From NCBI GenBank assembly GCA_018818065.1, contig JAHISV010000003.1:1-64000 (forward strand): a stretch of DNA of 64,000 nucleotides, read 5' to 3'. The number at the start of each line of letters is the position of its first letter. The stretch's first letter is position 1. The notes under the pieces are model-generated. The model saw only the letters and a list, made by a program, of their open reading frames with translations, ran no database searches and was not told the DNA's origin. Origin of the DNA: Bacteroidota bacterium. Lineage in GTDB: Bacteria > Bacteroidota > Ignavibacteria > Ignavibacteriales > Melioribacteraceae. This document shows positions 33,479 through 43,429 of this stretch, piece after piece. The position numbers and the translations under genes are program-made.

Positions 33479-34978
33479 ATGCCTCCAGCCAAAAAGTACA
33501 AAATTCTTTATATAACTTCTGAAGTGGTTCCATTCATCAAGACAGGCGGGCTAGCAGATGTTTCATCAGCGCTGCCTCAAAAATTGCAAGAGATGGGTCA
33601 TCAGGTACGTATTGTCGTACCCAAGTATGGTGCCATTGATGAGAGGAAATACAAAATTCATGAAGTAGTTAGGCTAAAGGATTTAACAACATTCATCGGT
33701 GAGAAAGAAGTAACATTTTCACTGCGTTCATCTTTTTTGGTAGGGCAAAAAGCCCGTGTTCAGATTTATTTCCTGGATAACCAAGAATACTTTGGCTCGA
33801 GACATAGTCTGTACACTGATCCGATAACCGGAGAAATGTTTAAGGATAATAACGAGCGGTTCATTTTACTTTCAAAATCAATATTTGAGTTAATTAACAG
33901 ACTTGGTTGGATTCCTGACATCATTCATTGCAATGACTGGCAATGCGGATTAGTACCCGTTTATCTTAAAACACAATTCAAAGATGAACCAGGTTTTGAG
34001 AATATCAAGTGTCTTTACACAATCCATAATTTAGCTTATCAGGGTGAGTATCCTAAGAGCACTTTGCATAAAACAGGATTATCAGAATTTATAAAGAATG
34101 ATTCAGATCTGATTGAAAATGGAAAAGTAAATTTTATGAAAGCCGGGATACTATACGCTGACACCATTAATACGGTTAGTGAAACATATGCAAAAGAATT
34201 GTGCAAGTATCCTGAATATGGTGAAGGACTACATGAAGTACTGTTGAAAAGGAAGAAAGATATTTTTGGTATTGTTAATGGAATTGACGACGCTGTTTGG
34301 AATCCGCTTAAAGATAAACAAATTGAAAAGAAGTATTCTCTTAAGACTCTCGAAGACAAGGAAGAAAATAAAAAAGCTTTGGCAGAAAAATTCGGATTTG
34401 ATTATGATCCCGAAGTGCCTATTATTGGAATGATTTCGAGAATAGATAGTAATAAGGGATTTGATTTAATAAAAAAAGCTTTCAATGAAATACTAAAGAT
34501 GAATATCAGATTAGTTCTTTTGGGAACCGGCGACAAGAAATTACACAGTTTCTTCCAGGAAGCATCTGTATCAAAATCATCAAAATTTTCCTGCTACATT
34601 GGATTTGATGAAGAATTGGCACATTTAATTGAAGCCGGTTCGGACATGTTTTTAATGCCGTCTAAAATTGAACCGTGTGGACTAAATCAAATGTACAGCC
34701 TTGTTTATGGTACTGTTCCTATCGTTCGGGAAACCGGTGGTTTGGCAGATACTGTTGTACGATTTGACGAAAAGACAGGAAATGGAAATGGCTTTGTTTT
34801 CAAAAAGTACGAAAAAGAAGATCTTGTTAAAGAAATAAAGAAAGCTGTAAAAATATATTCCACAGATAAAAAGAAATGGCAGAAGATAATGAAAAACGGA
34901 ATGAAGCTGGATTTCGGATGGCTTTCTTCCTCAAAGAACTATGTTGAATTATATAAAAAGATGGTAACATCAAAATAA
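33479..34978 (+). CDS. glgA: Glycogen synthase (ADP/UDP-glucose type, GT5)
   Basis: 499 residues, GT5. The N-terminal YITSEVVPFIKTGGLADVSSALP holds the KTGGL donor-binding loop, HCNDWQCGLVPVYL and YTIHNLAYQG follow, and the C-terminal GT-B half has IGMISRIDSNKGFDLI, FLMPSKIEPCGLNQMYSLVYGTVPIVRETGGLADTV. It extends alpha-1,4-glucan from a nucleotide-glucose. AAGG precedes the ATG. The gmhB ATG follows the stop with no gap. No other glycogen genes are nearby. Confidence 0.95.
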   Translation: MPPAKKYKILYITSEVVPFIKTGGLADVSSALPQKLQEMGHQVRIVVPKYGAIDERKYKIHEVVRLKDLTTFIGEKEVTFSLRSSFLVGQKARVQIYFLDNQEYFGSRHSLYTDPITGEMFKDNNERFILLSKSIFELINRLGWIPDIIHCNDWQCGLVPVYLKTQFKDEPGFENIKCLYTIHNLAYQGEYPKSTLHKTGLSEFIKNDSDLIENGKVNFMKAGILYADTINTVSETYAKELCKYPEYGEGLHEVLLKRKKDIFGIVNGIDDAVWNPLKDKQIEKKYSLKTLEDKEENKKALAEKFGFDYDPEVPIIGMISRIDSNKGFDLIKKAFNEILKMNIRLVLLGTGDKKLHSFFQEASVSKSSKFSCYIGFDEELAHLIEAGSDMFLMPSKIEPCGLNQMYSLVYGTVPIVRETGGLADTVVRFDEKTGNGNGFVFKKYEKEDLVKEIKKAVKIYSTDKKKWQKIMKNGMKLDFGWLSSSKNYVELYKKMVTSK

Positions 34979-35557
34979 ATGAAACATGCTGCTCTTTTTC
35001 TTGACCGTGACGGAACAATTAACTACGATCCTGGGTATATAAAAGACCCAAAATTGGTAAAACTGTACCCGGGTGTTGCTGAATCAATTTCAGAGCTAAA
35101 AGAGTTTTTTGGTTTTCTAATGATAGTGATCTCAAATCAATCAGGAATTGCTCGTGGTTTAATGACTCATCAGGATGTAAGAGCGGTCAATAAAAGAATT
35201 AATGAATTGCTTGCCGAAAAAAAAACATCAATTGACGAGTTTTATTATTGCCCCTATCATTCCGACTTTGATGATGAAGAAAAATGTTCTTGTAGAAAAC
35301 CATCACCAAAACTAGTGTTCGAAGCATCTGAAAAACATAATATTGATCTCAAAAGATCGTATTTTATTGGCGATAAAATATCAGATGTTGAGTGTGGAAT
35401 TAATGCCGGCTTGAAAACAATTTTATTAAAGAACACAATTCAGGATAGTGAAATTATTCACTTGAAAAACGAGGGAAAAACACCCAACTTTGTAGCTGGC
35501 AATTTTACTGATGCGTGTGAGTATATAAAAAAAGATTTTATGGAGGTTTCTGCTTGA
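34979..35557 (+). CDS. gmhB: D,D-heptose 1,7-bisphosphate phosphatase (HAD family)
   Basis: 192 residues. HAD motif I is FLDRDGTINYDPGYI (DxD at 9-11), motif II is VISNQSGIARG, and motif IV is YFIGDKISDVECGINAG. The zinc-binding loop CPYH...CSCRKP is typical of GmhB and absent from simple histidinol phosphatases. It makes heptose 1-phosphate for LPS core synthesis. Coupled directly to glgA; the next start (TTG) overlaps its stop. Confidence 0.9.
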   Translation: MKHAALFLDRDGTINYDPGYIKDPKLVKLYPGVAESISELKEFFGFLMIVISNQSGIARGLMTHQDVRAVNKRINELLAEKKTSIDEFYYCPYHSDFDDEEKCSCRKPSPKLVFEASEKHNIDLKRSYFIGDKISDVECGINAGLKTILLKNTIQDSEIIHLKNEGKTPNFVAGNFTDACEYIKKDFMEVSA

Positions 35558-36765
35558 GAGAAAGTTTTGTTTTTTTCGTTTTTGTCTTTTTCGGATTGAT
35601 GTTGTTGTCTTGTGAGGAAGATCCGACCTCGGTAGGAAATGATTTATTGCCGCCTGGAGATATTGTTGAATTTATTGAATTGGATAGTTATCTGGCTGAC
35701 TTGGCTCAAGAATCGGTATATTTTGATGAAGAAGTATTTTTGGGTGCTGCTGATGAAATTCTTGTTGGTAAAAATAGTGGATTGAAATCTACTTCCATGA
35801 TGCGTTTTTTCATTCCGATTACTGTCGAGACTGGTAGGTTAATTGACTCGAGCCAATTCAATATGATCTCTGCAAAGGTTATTCTTAAACCAAATTATGT
35901 ATTGGGTGATCAAACTGCTCCATTTGCTATGACAATTCATACGATTAATTCTCCCTGGTTTGTTGACAGTTTTACAGTTGATAGTCTTTACCTGCTGGAT
36001 TACAATCAGGAAAATGTTGCCATGAATATGGAGTATTCTGATACATTAATCACTTTTAATCTTGATACTGCCATGGTTCTTAGTTGGATGGTAGCGCAGT
36101 TGGATACAAACATTGAAAACTCACATGGAATTCTCCTAAAACCTGATGAAACTTCTGATAAAATAATTGGATTTAGGGCATTTGGTCCTGATTTTCAAAA
36201 TATTCAACCCATTATGGAAATCGCCTATGAAGGTGTAGGTTTCGATACTGAAATATTCGCTGACACCATTTGGGCAACGCTTACTTCTGATCAGCACATT
36301 GTTGAAGGGCAGATTACAGAAACGAGTGAAGATATTATTATATTGCAAGGAGGTTTAGGTGGAAGGGGAGCCTTAAAATTTGATTTATCCTCTATCCCGG
36401 CTAATTCAATCATTAACAATGCACAGCTGGAAATCAGTTATGATTCTTTAAATTCCGTACTCGGTAATCCTTTTGTAGATTCACTCACAGTGACTTTGTT
36501 AGAAGACTATGATAATAGAGCTTCCCTTGATTCACTTGGCTTTTTCTACCTTACAAGGGATGGTGATATATTCTCTGGATCAATCACACGTTTTGTACAG
36601 AGATGGTTGTATGATGAAGAAAATAACGGTGTTTCTAATAATGGTGTCAAACTTGCGCTGGCTGATGAATTGGAATTTGTTAATAAAGTAGTTTTGTATA
36701 GCAGTCAGAACAACGATCCACTTCTAAAACCAAGATTAAAAATAATTTATTCCAGAAAACAATAA
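35554..36765 (+). CDS. Surface lipoprotein, DUF4270/DNRLRE-like
   Basis: 403 residues with a TTG start overlapping the gmhB stop, GGAG upstream. Lipoprotein signal ends LMLLSCEEDP (Cys near 20). The body is beta-rich and repeats a pattern like KSTSMMRFFIP and ILQGGLGGRGALKFDLSSIP...INNAQLEISYD, followed by VTLLEDYDN and the C-terminal LLKPRLKIIYS, as in DNRLRE/DUF4270-type proteins. Probably an outer-membrane lipoprotein of unknown role. The family name is tentative. Confidence 0.6.
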   Translation: MRESFVFFVFVFFGLMLLSCEEDPTSVGNDLLPPGDIVEFIELDSYLADLAQESVYFDEEVFLGAADEILVGKNSGLKSTSMMRFFIPITVETGRLIDSSQFNMISAKVILKPNYVLGDQTAPFAMTIHTINSPWFVDSFTVDSLYLLDYNQENVAMNMEYSDTLITFNLDTAMVLSWMVAQLDTNIENSHGILLKPDETSDKIIGFRAFGPDFQNIQPIMEIAYEGVGFDTEIFADTIWATLTSDQHIVEGQITETSEDIIILQGGLGGRGALKFDLSSIPANSIINNAQLEISYDSLNSVLGNPFVDSLTVTLLEDYDNRASLDSLGFFYLTRDGDIFSGSITRFVQRWLYDEENNGVSNNGVKLALADELEFVNKVVLYSSQNNDPLLKPRLKIIYSRKQ

Positions 36766-36771
36766 AAATTT

Positions 36772-38022
36772 ATGAAAAAGATGAAAATATACTGCTTTAT
36801 GCTCTTTACTTTTGTTTCCGCAATCCTTGCTCAAGATGGATCAATCTATTCACGTTATGGTTTAGGTGAGCTTTCTTCAGCATATTCAGCAAGAAGAGCT
36901 GGGTTTGGCGGATTAGGTATCGCGCTTGCTGATAACCAAAACCTCAGTTCAATGAACCCCGCTGCCTGGAACGGAATAACCATGACCAGATTTGAAGGTG
37001 GGTTATCTACCGATATGTGGAACGTAAGCGATCAGACAAGTAACGCAAAATATTCAAATATTCGGTTTTCTGGATTTATGATTGGAATACCACTCCAGAG
37101 GGATTATGGTTTAACATTGGTTGGTGGTATGGTTCCTTTCTCAAATGTATCCTACGATGTTTCTCATGTTCGGACTAGTGATGTACTCGGAGTAGATTAC
37201 ACTATCAACTATGTTGGTTCCGGAGGGCTTTCGAAATTATTTTTAGGTACCACCTACAGACTTCCATTTGATTGGTCAATAGGTATTGCATATGAATATT
37301 ACACAGGTCATATTGATTATGATTCAAGGGTTGTGTTTGCTACTGGGTCAAATTATGAGAATAGTAACTATAAACAAAATAATCTTTACAGAGGACTTGG
37401 TGTTAATCTGGGTGTAATTTCAAACAATATTGCTACATTCTTTGATGTGAAAGCATTTAATGAATTCAGATTAGGCTTCGCACTAAATAAAATTGCTGCC
37501 TTAAAGACTGATAATAATTCACTTGCTATATCAAGTTTGGGTTCAGCTACTCTGGATTATCAATTAGTGGATACAAAAATTCCCGATAGAATATCTGCAG
37601 GTGCTGCATTCCGCATTTATGATAATTACACTATTTTGCTAGATTTTGTATCTCAGGATTGGGGAAAGTATACTTTTAATGATGAATACAGCAGCTTTTT
37701 AAATGAATATACTAAATATAGCCTTGGCTTTGAATATAAGCTGAGGGATGTGCAATTGCGCACAAGTACGCTGGAACAGATCGCCTGGCGTGGAGGTCTA
37801 AGCTATGAGTCAAGTCAATACTCAATAAACGGAGAAGACGTTGATGGATATTCAATACACGCTGGCTTATCATACCCACTGGAATTTGGTAACACAATAG
37901 ATCTTGCAATTAAATATAGCACCAGAGGTAAAACAAGTAATAATTTAGTTGAAGAAAAATTAATAAAGATGTATTTCTCCATGAGCATCGGGGAATTTTG
38001 GTTTATACGACAAGATAAATAA
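36772..38022 (+). CDS. Outer-membrane beta-barrel protein (FadL/OmpP1-like)
   Basis: 416 residues. A signal peptide (MKKMKIYCFMLFTFVSAILAQ) is cleaved near residue 21. The following SIYSRYGLGELSSAYSARRAGFGGLGIALADNQNLSSMNPAAW resembles the start of FadL-like barrels of Bacteroidota, and alternating strands run to a C-terminal aromatic-rich segment. No proven transport substrate. It follows the lipoprotein gene by 6 bases and precedes a TPR gene, forming a small envelope-protein operon. Confidence 0.72.
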   Translation: MKKMKIYCFMLFTFVSAILAQDGSIYSRYGLGELSSAYSARRAGFGGLGIALADNQNLSSMNPAAWNGITMTRFEGGLSTDMWNVSDQTSNAKYSNIRFSGFMIGIPLQRDYGLTLVGGMVPFSNVSYDVSHVRTSDVLGVDYTINYVGSGGLSKLFLGTTYRLPFDWSIGIAYEYYTGHIDYDSRVVFATGSNYENSNYKQNNLYRGLGVNLGVISNNIATFFDVKAFNEFRLGFALNKIAALKTDNNSLAISSLGSATLDYQLVDTKIPDRISAGAAFRIYDNYTILLDFVSQDWGKYTFNDEYSSFLNEYTKYSLGFEYKLRDVQLRTSTLEQIAWRGGLSYESSQYSINGEDVDGYSIHAGLSYPLEFGNTIDLAIKYSTRGKTSNNLVEEKLIKMYFSMSIGEFWFIRQDK

Positions 38023-38039
38023 TCAATAGGGGTACAAAA

Positions 38040-39314
38040 TTGAAACTCTTAAGAAATTTAATAATTGCGCTAGTTCTGTTTTCAGCTTCTAATCTTTTCG
38101 CCTACAGTGTTAATACAGTAGGGAATATAGCTGTTTCAGATAGTATCAATTTAATGGCAGAATTCAGTTTATTCTATGAGGCACATAGAAATAATCAGTT
38201 TGATGAATGGACTATGGAAAAAGGCTGGAACGTCATTAATACTGATCCAACTCAATTTGTTAAATACAAATTATTCACCCGAATGGAAGAAGTCATTGTT
38301 GCTTTGCATGATGATGAAAATGCCACAGATGAAATGAAAACAGCTTTTGCAGACACTATACTAGCTTTATACGCAAAAGCAATTCAGTATGATCCTGATA
38401 AAGAATCATATTATATGGTAAAGAAAGCTTATTTCCTCGAAAACTGGTTTTCTGTAGAACCTCAGGTTGTTATTGATGCTTATCTTGCCGCTTTCGAAAA
38501 GGACTGGTCCCTTGACGAACTATATAAGGACAGACTGGGTCAGTTTTACGTTAATAATGATATGAAAATGCAGGCAATTGATTGGTATGATAAATTAGCC
38601 ACTGATGAGCCGGACAATGCGAGATGGCCAGCCAGATTAGAAGGAATAGTTGATTCTCCTGAAGAATTACTCTCAATTTTTGATAGATCCTGGAAAAATG
38701 ATATTAATAATGTTGAAAAAGCATGGAAAGTTGGTTCGCAGGCAGTTCGTCTTAAGGATTACGTAAAAGCAAAAGAAGCTTTTGAATATTTAACAAACAA
38801 TAATCCTGATGTTATAAATTATTGGAAACAAGTTGCAACCGTGTATGACAAATTAGGTGAAACTGACAATTCCATAAGTGCATACAAGACGCTAATCCAG
38901 CTAGAGCCTGATAACAGAGATAATTATGTTAATATTGCTTTGGTATATAAGAAAATAAGTCAATTATCTATTGCTCGTTCCTATTTGAATAAAGCATCTA
39001 AAGCAGATCCTGGTTGGGATTTCCCAATTTATATTGAGGCTTCCTTATACGAGCAAGCGGCAAGAGAATGCATGGATGGTAAACTGGAGTTTATTGATAA
39101 AGTTGTTTTCGGTTTAGCGATTGAAACATATGGCTCTGCAAGAGCAAAAGGTGGTTCTTATGCTTCGACTTGCGCAGAGAGAATGGCTTCTTTAAAGCCT
39201 ACTGCACCGACCCAGGAAGATTATTTCTTCCGCAAGGTTAGCAATGGCGACCAGGTTAAAATTGAAGGTAAATGTTACGATTGGATTGGCAGATCAATAA
39301 CTGCTAGATTTTAA
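38040..39314 (+). CDS. Periplasmic TPR-repeat protein
   Basis: 424 residues with a TTG start after GGGG. A signal peptide ends at ASNLFA (about 22). Helical repeats fill the rest; clear TPR units are near 220-330 (AWKVGSQAVRLKDYVKAKEAFEYL, VATVYDKLGETDNSISAYKTLIQLEPDNRDNYVNIALVYKK written here only in part). It probably scaffolds envelope proteins with the barrel and lipoprotein genes upstream. No catalytic motif. Confidence 0.7.
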   Translation: MKLLRNLIIALVLFSASNLFAYSVNTVGNIAVSDSINLMAEFSLFYEAHRNNQFDEWTMEKGWNVINTDPTQFVKYKLFTRMEEVIVALHDDENATDEMKTAFADTILALYAKAIQYDPDKESYYMVKKAYFLENWFSVEPQVVIDAYLAAFEKDWSLDELYKDRLGQFYVNNDMKMQAIDWYDKLATDEPDNARWPARLEGIVDSPEELLSIFDRSWKNDINNVEKAWKVGSQAVRLKDYVKAKEAFEYLTNNNPDVINYWKQVATVYDKLGETDNSISAYKTLIQLEPDNRDNYVNIALVYKKISQLSIARSYLNKASKADPGWDFPIYIEASLYEQAARECMDGKLEFIDKVVFGLAIETYGSARAKGGSYASTCAERMASLKPTAPTQEDYFFRKVSNGDQVKIEGKCYDWIGRSITARF

Positions 39315-39377
39315 TTCTTATTTAATTGTATGGGGTACTCTAAATAACGAATTAGTAAACTATAGCGATGATAAAAA

Positions 39378-40676
39378 ATGTTAAATTATTTACAAAATGA
39401 TCAAGAAATACTTGACATATTAAAACTAGAGCTTGGACGTCAGGAAAATAATCTTGAATTAATAGCTTCAGAAAATTTTGTTAGCTTACCTGTTCTCGCA
39501 GCTGCAGGATCAGTATTAACTAACAAGTATGCTGAAGGATATCCTGGAAAAAGATATTATGGCGGTTGTGAATACGTTGATATGGCAGAGGAAGTTGCAA
39601 AAGCCAGATTAAAGGAAATTTACGGAGCTGAATATGTAAATGTTCAACCTCACAGTGGTTCACAGGCAAATATGGCCGTTTATATGGCTGTTCTAAATCC
39701 TGGTGATACTGTTTTAGGTCTTAGTCTTGACCATGGTGGTCACTTAACTCATGGTTCTCCTGTTAACTTTTCAGGCAGAATTTATAATGCTGTTGGCTAT
39801 CCGCTAAATTCAGAGACAAAAACACTGGATTACGATATCATAGAAAAAATGGCGTTAGAACATAAGCCTAAAATGATTATCGCTGGCGCAAGCGCTTATT
39901 CACGTGAGTGGGATTACGCTAAATTCAGAGTGATAGCAGACAAAGTTGGCGCATTTTTAATGTGCGATATGGCTCATCCAGCCGGACTTATTGCTAAAGG
40001 ATTGTTGAATAATCCTTTAGAGCACTGCGATGTTGTTACTTCAACAACTCACAAAACTCTTCGCGGTCCTCGTGGTGGTATTATTTTAATGGGCAAGGAT
40101 AAAGAAAACCCAATGGGTATTAAAACTATGAAAGGTGACAGACTAAAACTTATGTCTGAAATCTTTGATGGTATTGTAATGCCCGGTATTCAGGGCGGTC
40201 CTTTAATGCATATTATTATGGCTAAAGCTGTTGCTTTCAAAGAAGTTCTCAGCGATGAATTTAAGACTTATGCTGAACAGGTTATTAAGAATGCAAAAGT
40301 TCTTTCTGAAGCACTGTTAAGCAAGAATTTTGATATTATTTCCGGCGGAACTGATAATCATCTTATGTTGGTCGATCTGACTAATAAAGATATAAGTGGC
40401 AAAAAAGCTGAAAGAATTCTTGAACTTGCAGGTATCACTGTTAATAAAAATATGGTCCCATTCGATCAGAAGAGTCCATTTGTAACCAGTGGTATCAGAA
40501 TTGGCGTTCCTGCTGCAACAACACGCGGGATGAAGGAAGATTCGATGCTTAAGATTGCTGATTTAATTGATCTGGCAATTGTAAATTGCGATGATGAGGC
40601 TAAATTAGCTGAAATTAAAAGTGAAGTAAAAATTCTTTGTAGTGAAAATCCATTATATCCAGAACTGCAGGGATAG
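39378..40676 (+). CDS. glyA: Serine hydroxymethyltransferase
   Basis: 432 residues, PLP fold type [27 protein letters not shown], and the PLP lysine in [16 protein letters not shown] (about Lys 227) are all intact. It converts serine and THF to glycine and methylene-THF, the main one-carbon source. It starts a group with tatC, 8 bases downstream. Confidence 0.98.
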   Translation: MLNYLQNDQEILDILKLELGRQENNLELIASENFVSLPVLAAAGSVLTNKYAEGYPGKRYYGGCEYVDMAEEVAKARLKEIYGAEYVNVQPHSGSQANMAVYMAVLNPGDTVLGLSLDHGGHLTHGSPVNFSGRIYNAVGYPLNSETKTLDYDIIEKMALEHKPKMIIAGASAYSREWDYAKFRVIADKVGAFLMCDMAHPAGLIAKGLLNNPLEHCDVVTSTTHKTLRGPRGGIILMGKDKENPMGIKTMKGDRLKLMSEIFDGIVMPGIQGGPLMHIIMAKAVAFKEVLSDEFKTYAEQVIKNAKVLSEALLSKNFDIISGGTDNHLMLVDLTNKDISGKKAERILELAGITVNKNMVPFDQKSPFVTSGIRIGVPAATTRGMKEDSMLKIADLIDLAIVNCDDEAKLAEIKSEVKILCSENPLYPELQG

Positions 40677-40684
40677 TATATAAA

Positions 40685-41440
40685 TTGAAGGAGTTAAACA
40701 ATCCGTCAGAAACGGAATCGCACGAACTTGAAATGTCGTTTCTCGAACACCTTGAGGAACTTCGCTGGCGGGTTGTTTATACTTTAATTGGTATTGTAGT
40801 GGCAACTATAGGGTGTTGGATTTTTATTGATTTTCTTGTTGAGAATATCCTGCTGTTACCTGCCAAAACCGCAAACTTAAAACTGCAAAACTTACGCCCA
40901 TTCGGTCAGTTGTTCCTCTATTTTCAGGTTGCCCTTATAGCTGGATTTATTGTCTCGATACCAAATTTCTTTTATCAGCTATGGAAGTTTTTATCCCCCG
41001 CATTGAAACCTAAAGAGAAGAAGTATATTGTCTGGATTGTTATTTTCTCTTCCCTATGTTTTATTATTGGAGTTGCCTTCGCTTATTATGTTATGATTCC
41101 AATGACTTTGAAATTTGCTGTCGCTTTTGGAACACCTGAAATTGAAAACAATTTCGCCGTCACAGAGTACTTTTCAATTATTATGAGTGTATTGTTGGCA
41201 GCAGGCATCGTTTTTGAGCTACCAATGCTATCGTTTTTCCTCTCCAAAATAGGTATTCTAACACCTAAATTTATGCGTAAATTTAGAAAACATTCCATAG
41301 TTGGTATCCTTTTTTTAGCGGCCATTTTGACACCCGGAACTGATCCTGTTGCACAAGTGTTATTGGCTATTCCGTTGGTTCTTTTATATGAAATAAGTAT
41401 ATTCGTGTCAAAATTATCGCAGAAGAAAATTGAAGAATAA
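40685..41440 (+). CDS. tatC: Twin-arginine translocase subunit TatC
   Basis: 251 residues with a TTG start. The conserved SFLEHLEELRWRV (about 19-31) precedes six predicted membrane helices, with FYQLWKFLSPALKPKEKKY and FELPMLSFFLSKIG typical of the family. It recognises the twin-Arg signals; ActB in this window carries one (SRRKFL). The next gene overlaps it by 11 bases. Confidence 0.96.
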   Translation: MKELNNPSETESHELEMSFLEHLEELRWRVVYTLIGIVVATIGCWIFIDFLVENILLLPAKTANLKLQNLRPFGQLFLYFQVALIAGFIVSIPNFFYQLWKFLSPALKPKEKKYIVWIVIFSSLCFIIGVAFAYYVMIPMTLKFAVAFGTPEIENNFAVTEYFSIIMSVLLAAGIVFELPMLSFFLSKIGILTPKFMRKFRKHSIVGILFLAAILTPGTDPVAQVLLAIPLVLLYEISIFVSKLSQKKIEE

Positions 41441-42410
41441 TACACTTTCCCGCATTACAGATTCCATTAAAACCGAGCTCGGTCAATTTAATTTACTTTT
41501 TAGTAAGAGTCTAAAATCCAAAACAGCTCTTGTTGACCTCGTTACAAAATACATTCTGAATCAAAAGGGTAAAAAAATACGTCCGACTCTTGTGCTTCTA
41601 TCGGCTAAACTTGTTGGTGAAATTAGTGAGAGAACTTACCGTGGAGCAATTTTAGTGGAACTGCTGCATACTGCCACACTTGTACATGATGATGTAGTTG
41701 ATAGTGCAGAAACGAGAAGGGGATTGCCCTCTATTAATGCCATTTGGAAAAGTAAAGTCGCAGTCTTAATCGGAGACTATCTTTTGGCCAAGGGATTAAT
41801 GATATCTGTTGATGGTAATGATTTTGATTTTTTAAGAGTCATGACTAATACCGTGAAACGTATGTCTGAGGGAGAATTACTACAGATAAGCAAGACAAGA
41901 AAACTAGATACTGATGAGGAAACCTATTTTAGAATCATATCAGACAAAACTGCTTCATTACTTTCTACCTGTTGTGAAATAGGTGCGAGAAGTGCCAGCG
42001 ATAGCAAGGAAGTTATTGAAGCTCTAAGAGATTTTGGCACAAATCTTGGCATTGCCTTTCAAATTAAGGATGATGTACTTGATTATACCGGATCCAATAA
42101 GATTATTGGAAAGCCTTCGGGTGGTGACATTAAAGAAAAAAAAATTACTTTACCACTATTGCATGCCTTGAAATTAGCTCCTGCTAAAGAATCCAAAGAA
42201 ATTATCAAGATTATTAAAAAAGGTGCAAAAAAAGATGGCGTTGCCAGAGTGATTGATTTTGTTAAAAAGTATGATGGTATAGAACATGCAACTAAAATTG
42301 CTGAAGAGTATATAGAAAAAGCCAAGTCTAATTTAGAGCTCTTTCCTGATTCCGAAAATAAAACAACCCTAATAGATTTACTCGATTTCATTGTGAACCG
42401 ACAAAAATAA
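41430..42410 (+). CDS. Polyprenyl diphosphate synthase
   Basis: 326 residues with a TTG start inside tatC. First Asp-rich motif HDDVVDSAETRRG and second QIKDDVLDYTG are present, with GKKIRPTLVLLSAKL near the N-terminus. It builds the long all-trans isoprenoid chain for menaquinone, the electron donor of the respiratory operon just downstream. Chain length cannot be read reliably. Confidence 0.93.
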   Translation: MKNNTLSRITDSIKTELGQFNLLFSKSLKSKTALVDLVTKYILNQKGKKIRPTLVLLSAKLVGEISERTYRGAILVELLHTATLVHDDVVDSAETRRGLPSINAIWKSKVAVLIGDYLLAKGLMISVDGNDFDFLRVMTNTVKRMSEGELLQISKTRKLDTDEETYFRIISDKTASLLSTCCEIGARSASDSKEVIEALRDFGTNLGIAFQIKDDVLDYTGSNKIIGKPSGGDIKEKKITLPLLHALKLAPAKESKEIIKIIKKGAKKDGVARVIDFVKKYDGIEHATKIAEEYIEKAKSNLELFPDSENKTTLIDLLDFIVNRQK

Positions 42411-42665
42411 GCGAATAAAAACTATAAATTATTCTACAAATTTGAAATTCTTTATCTAATTTCTTTGTTTTAATTCATTGAGTTTTGGTAATTGAAAAGA
42501 ATTTCTTATTTTCAAAAGCTGGTTTTTCATTAATGATACGCAATGTCTTAATATAATTGTTTGGGGATTAAATAAAATTAAAAAATTGCGTAAAAGTAGA
42601 ACCTTTTTCTTCAAATAGTGCTTTAATTATTCTTAATAAATTTGTTACTGATTCTTTGGGGTCAA
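42411..42665 (+). promoter_or_regulatory. Upstream region of the respiratory operon
   Basis: 255 bases between divergent functions on the same strand. TATAAT at 42552-42557 is a possible -10 box but no convincing -35 lies at the right distance. GGGG at 42658-42661 is the actA ribosome binding site. Confidence 0.35.
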
Positions 42666-43235
42666 ATGAAAAAATCCGTACTTGATTATACTCTTAAAAT
42701 TCGTTTGCCTTTGGCGTTATTCGTTGTAGCACTTACATTTATTATTACATTCTATGCTTCCAGAACCGAAAGAGATGGAATCGGTTATGAACCGGAACAG
42801 CCAATCAATTTTTCGCACAAGTTACATGCGGGGCAAATGGATATTGATTGCCAATATTGTCATACCGGTGTTGAAAAATCAAGACATGCATTAGTACCTT
42901 CTGTAAATATTTGTATGAATTGCCACACGCTTGCAGCTAAAGACAAACCGGAAATAATCAAACTTACAGAATATTATGAAACAGGCAGACCTATTCCCTG
43001 GAAGAGAGTTCATAAGGTGCCGGAATATGCTTATTTCAATCATAGTGTGCATGTGAATAAAGGTATTGATTGCGCTGATTGTCATGGTGATGTAAGACAA
43101 ATGGATGTGGTAAAGCAGGCACATGGATGGACTATGACTGCATGTTTAGATTGCCATAGAAATCCACATGAAAATATTTCCGGACTCGAAAAAGTTAAAA
43201 ATGGTCCTACAAATTGCGCGGCATGTCACCGCTAA
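42666..43235 (+). CDS. actA: Alternative complex III subunit A, pentaheme cytochrome c
   Basis: 189 residues. One N-terminal membrane anchor (about 10-33) and five CXXCH haem sites (CQYCH, CMNCH, CADCH, CLDCH, CAACH), as in known ActA. ATG 42666 follows GGGG; an extension to 42642 would lack a ribosome binding site. In the complex it takes electrons from the Fe-S/quinol module toward the monoheme cytochrome. First gene of the operon that ends with the oxidase genes. Confidence 0.93.
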   Translation: MKKSVLDYTLKIRLPLALFVVALTFIITFYASRTERDGIGYEPEQPINFSHKLHAGQMDIDCQYCHTGVEKSRHALVPSVNICMNCHTLAAKDKPEIIKLTEYYETGRPIPWKRVHKVPEYAYFNHSVHVNKGIDCADCHGDVRQMDVVKQAHGWTMTACLDCHRNPHENISGLEKVKNGPTNCAACHR

Positions 43236-43246
43236 TTGGAGAGCAA

Positions 43247-43420
43247 ATGAGTCAGCAAGAAGTAGAAAGCAGAAAAATATTTATTACCAGAATTAGTAAG
43301 GGATTTGCTGGTCTAGCTGTATTAATGGCGCTCCCTGGTAATTTTATTGCTAAAACAAAAAACCGGTTTTCCGGAATAAAAGTTAATGTTCACCCTAATG
43401 CTGTTAAAAGAAATAAATAA
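43247..43420 (+). CDS. 57-residue membrane peptide between actA and actB
   Basis: The ATG at 43247 follows GGAG by 5 bases and is 11 bases after actA. One hydrophobic helix (about 15-30, GFAGLAVLMALPG) follows SRKIFITRIS, which looks like a twin-Arg motif that has lost the second Arg, then a basic tail. No cofactor residues. The operon position suggests an accessory helix of alternative complex III. No family recognised. Confidence 0.65.
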   Translation: MSQQEVESRKIFITRISKGFAGLAVLMALPGNFIAKTKNRFSGIKVNVHPNAVKRNK

Positions 43421-43429
43421 GGACTGTAA

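Noticed and set aside
42552..42557. TATAAT as a defined promoter of the respiratory operon
   Set aside because: No acceptable -35 box at 16-18 bases; kept only as a note on the region.
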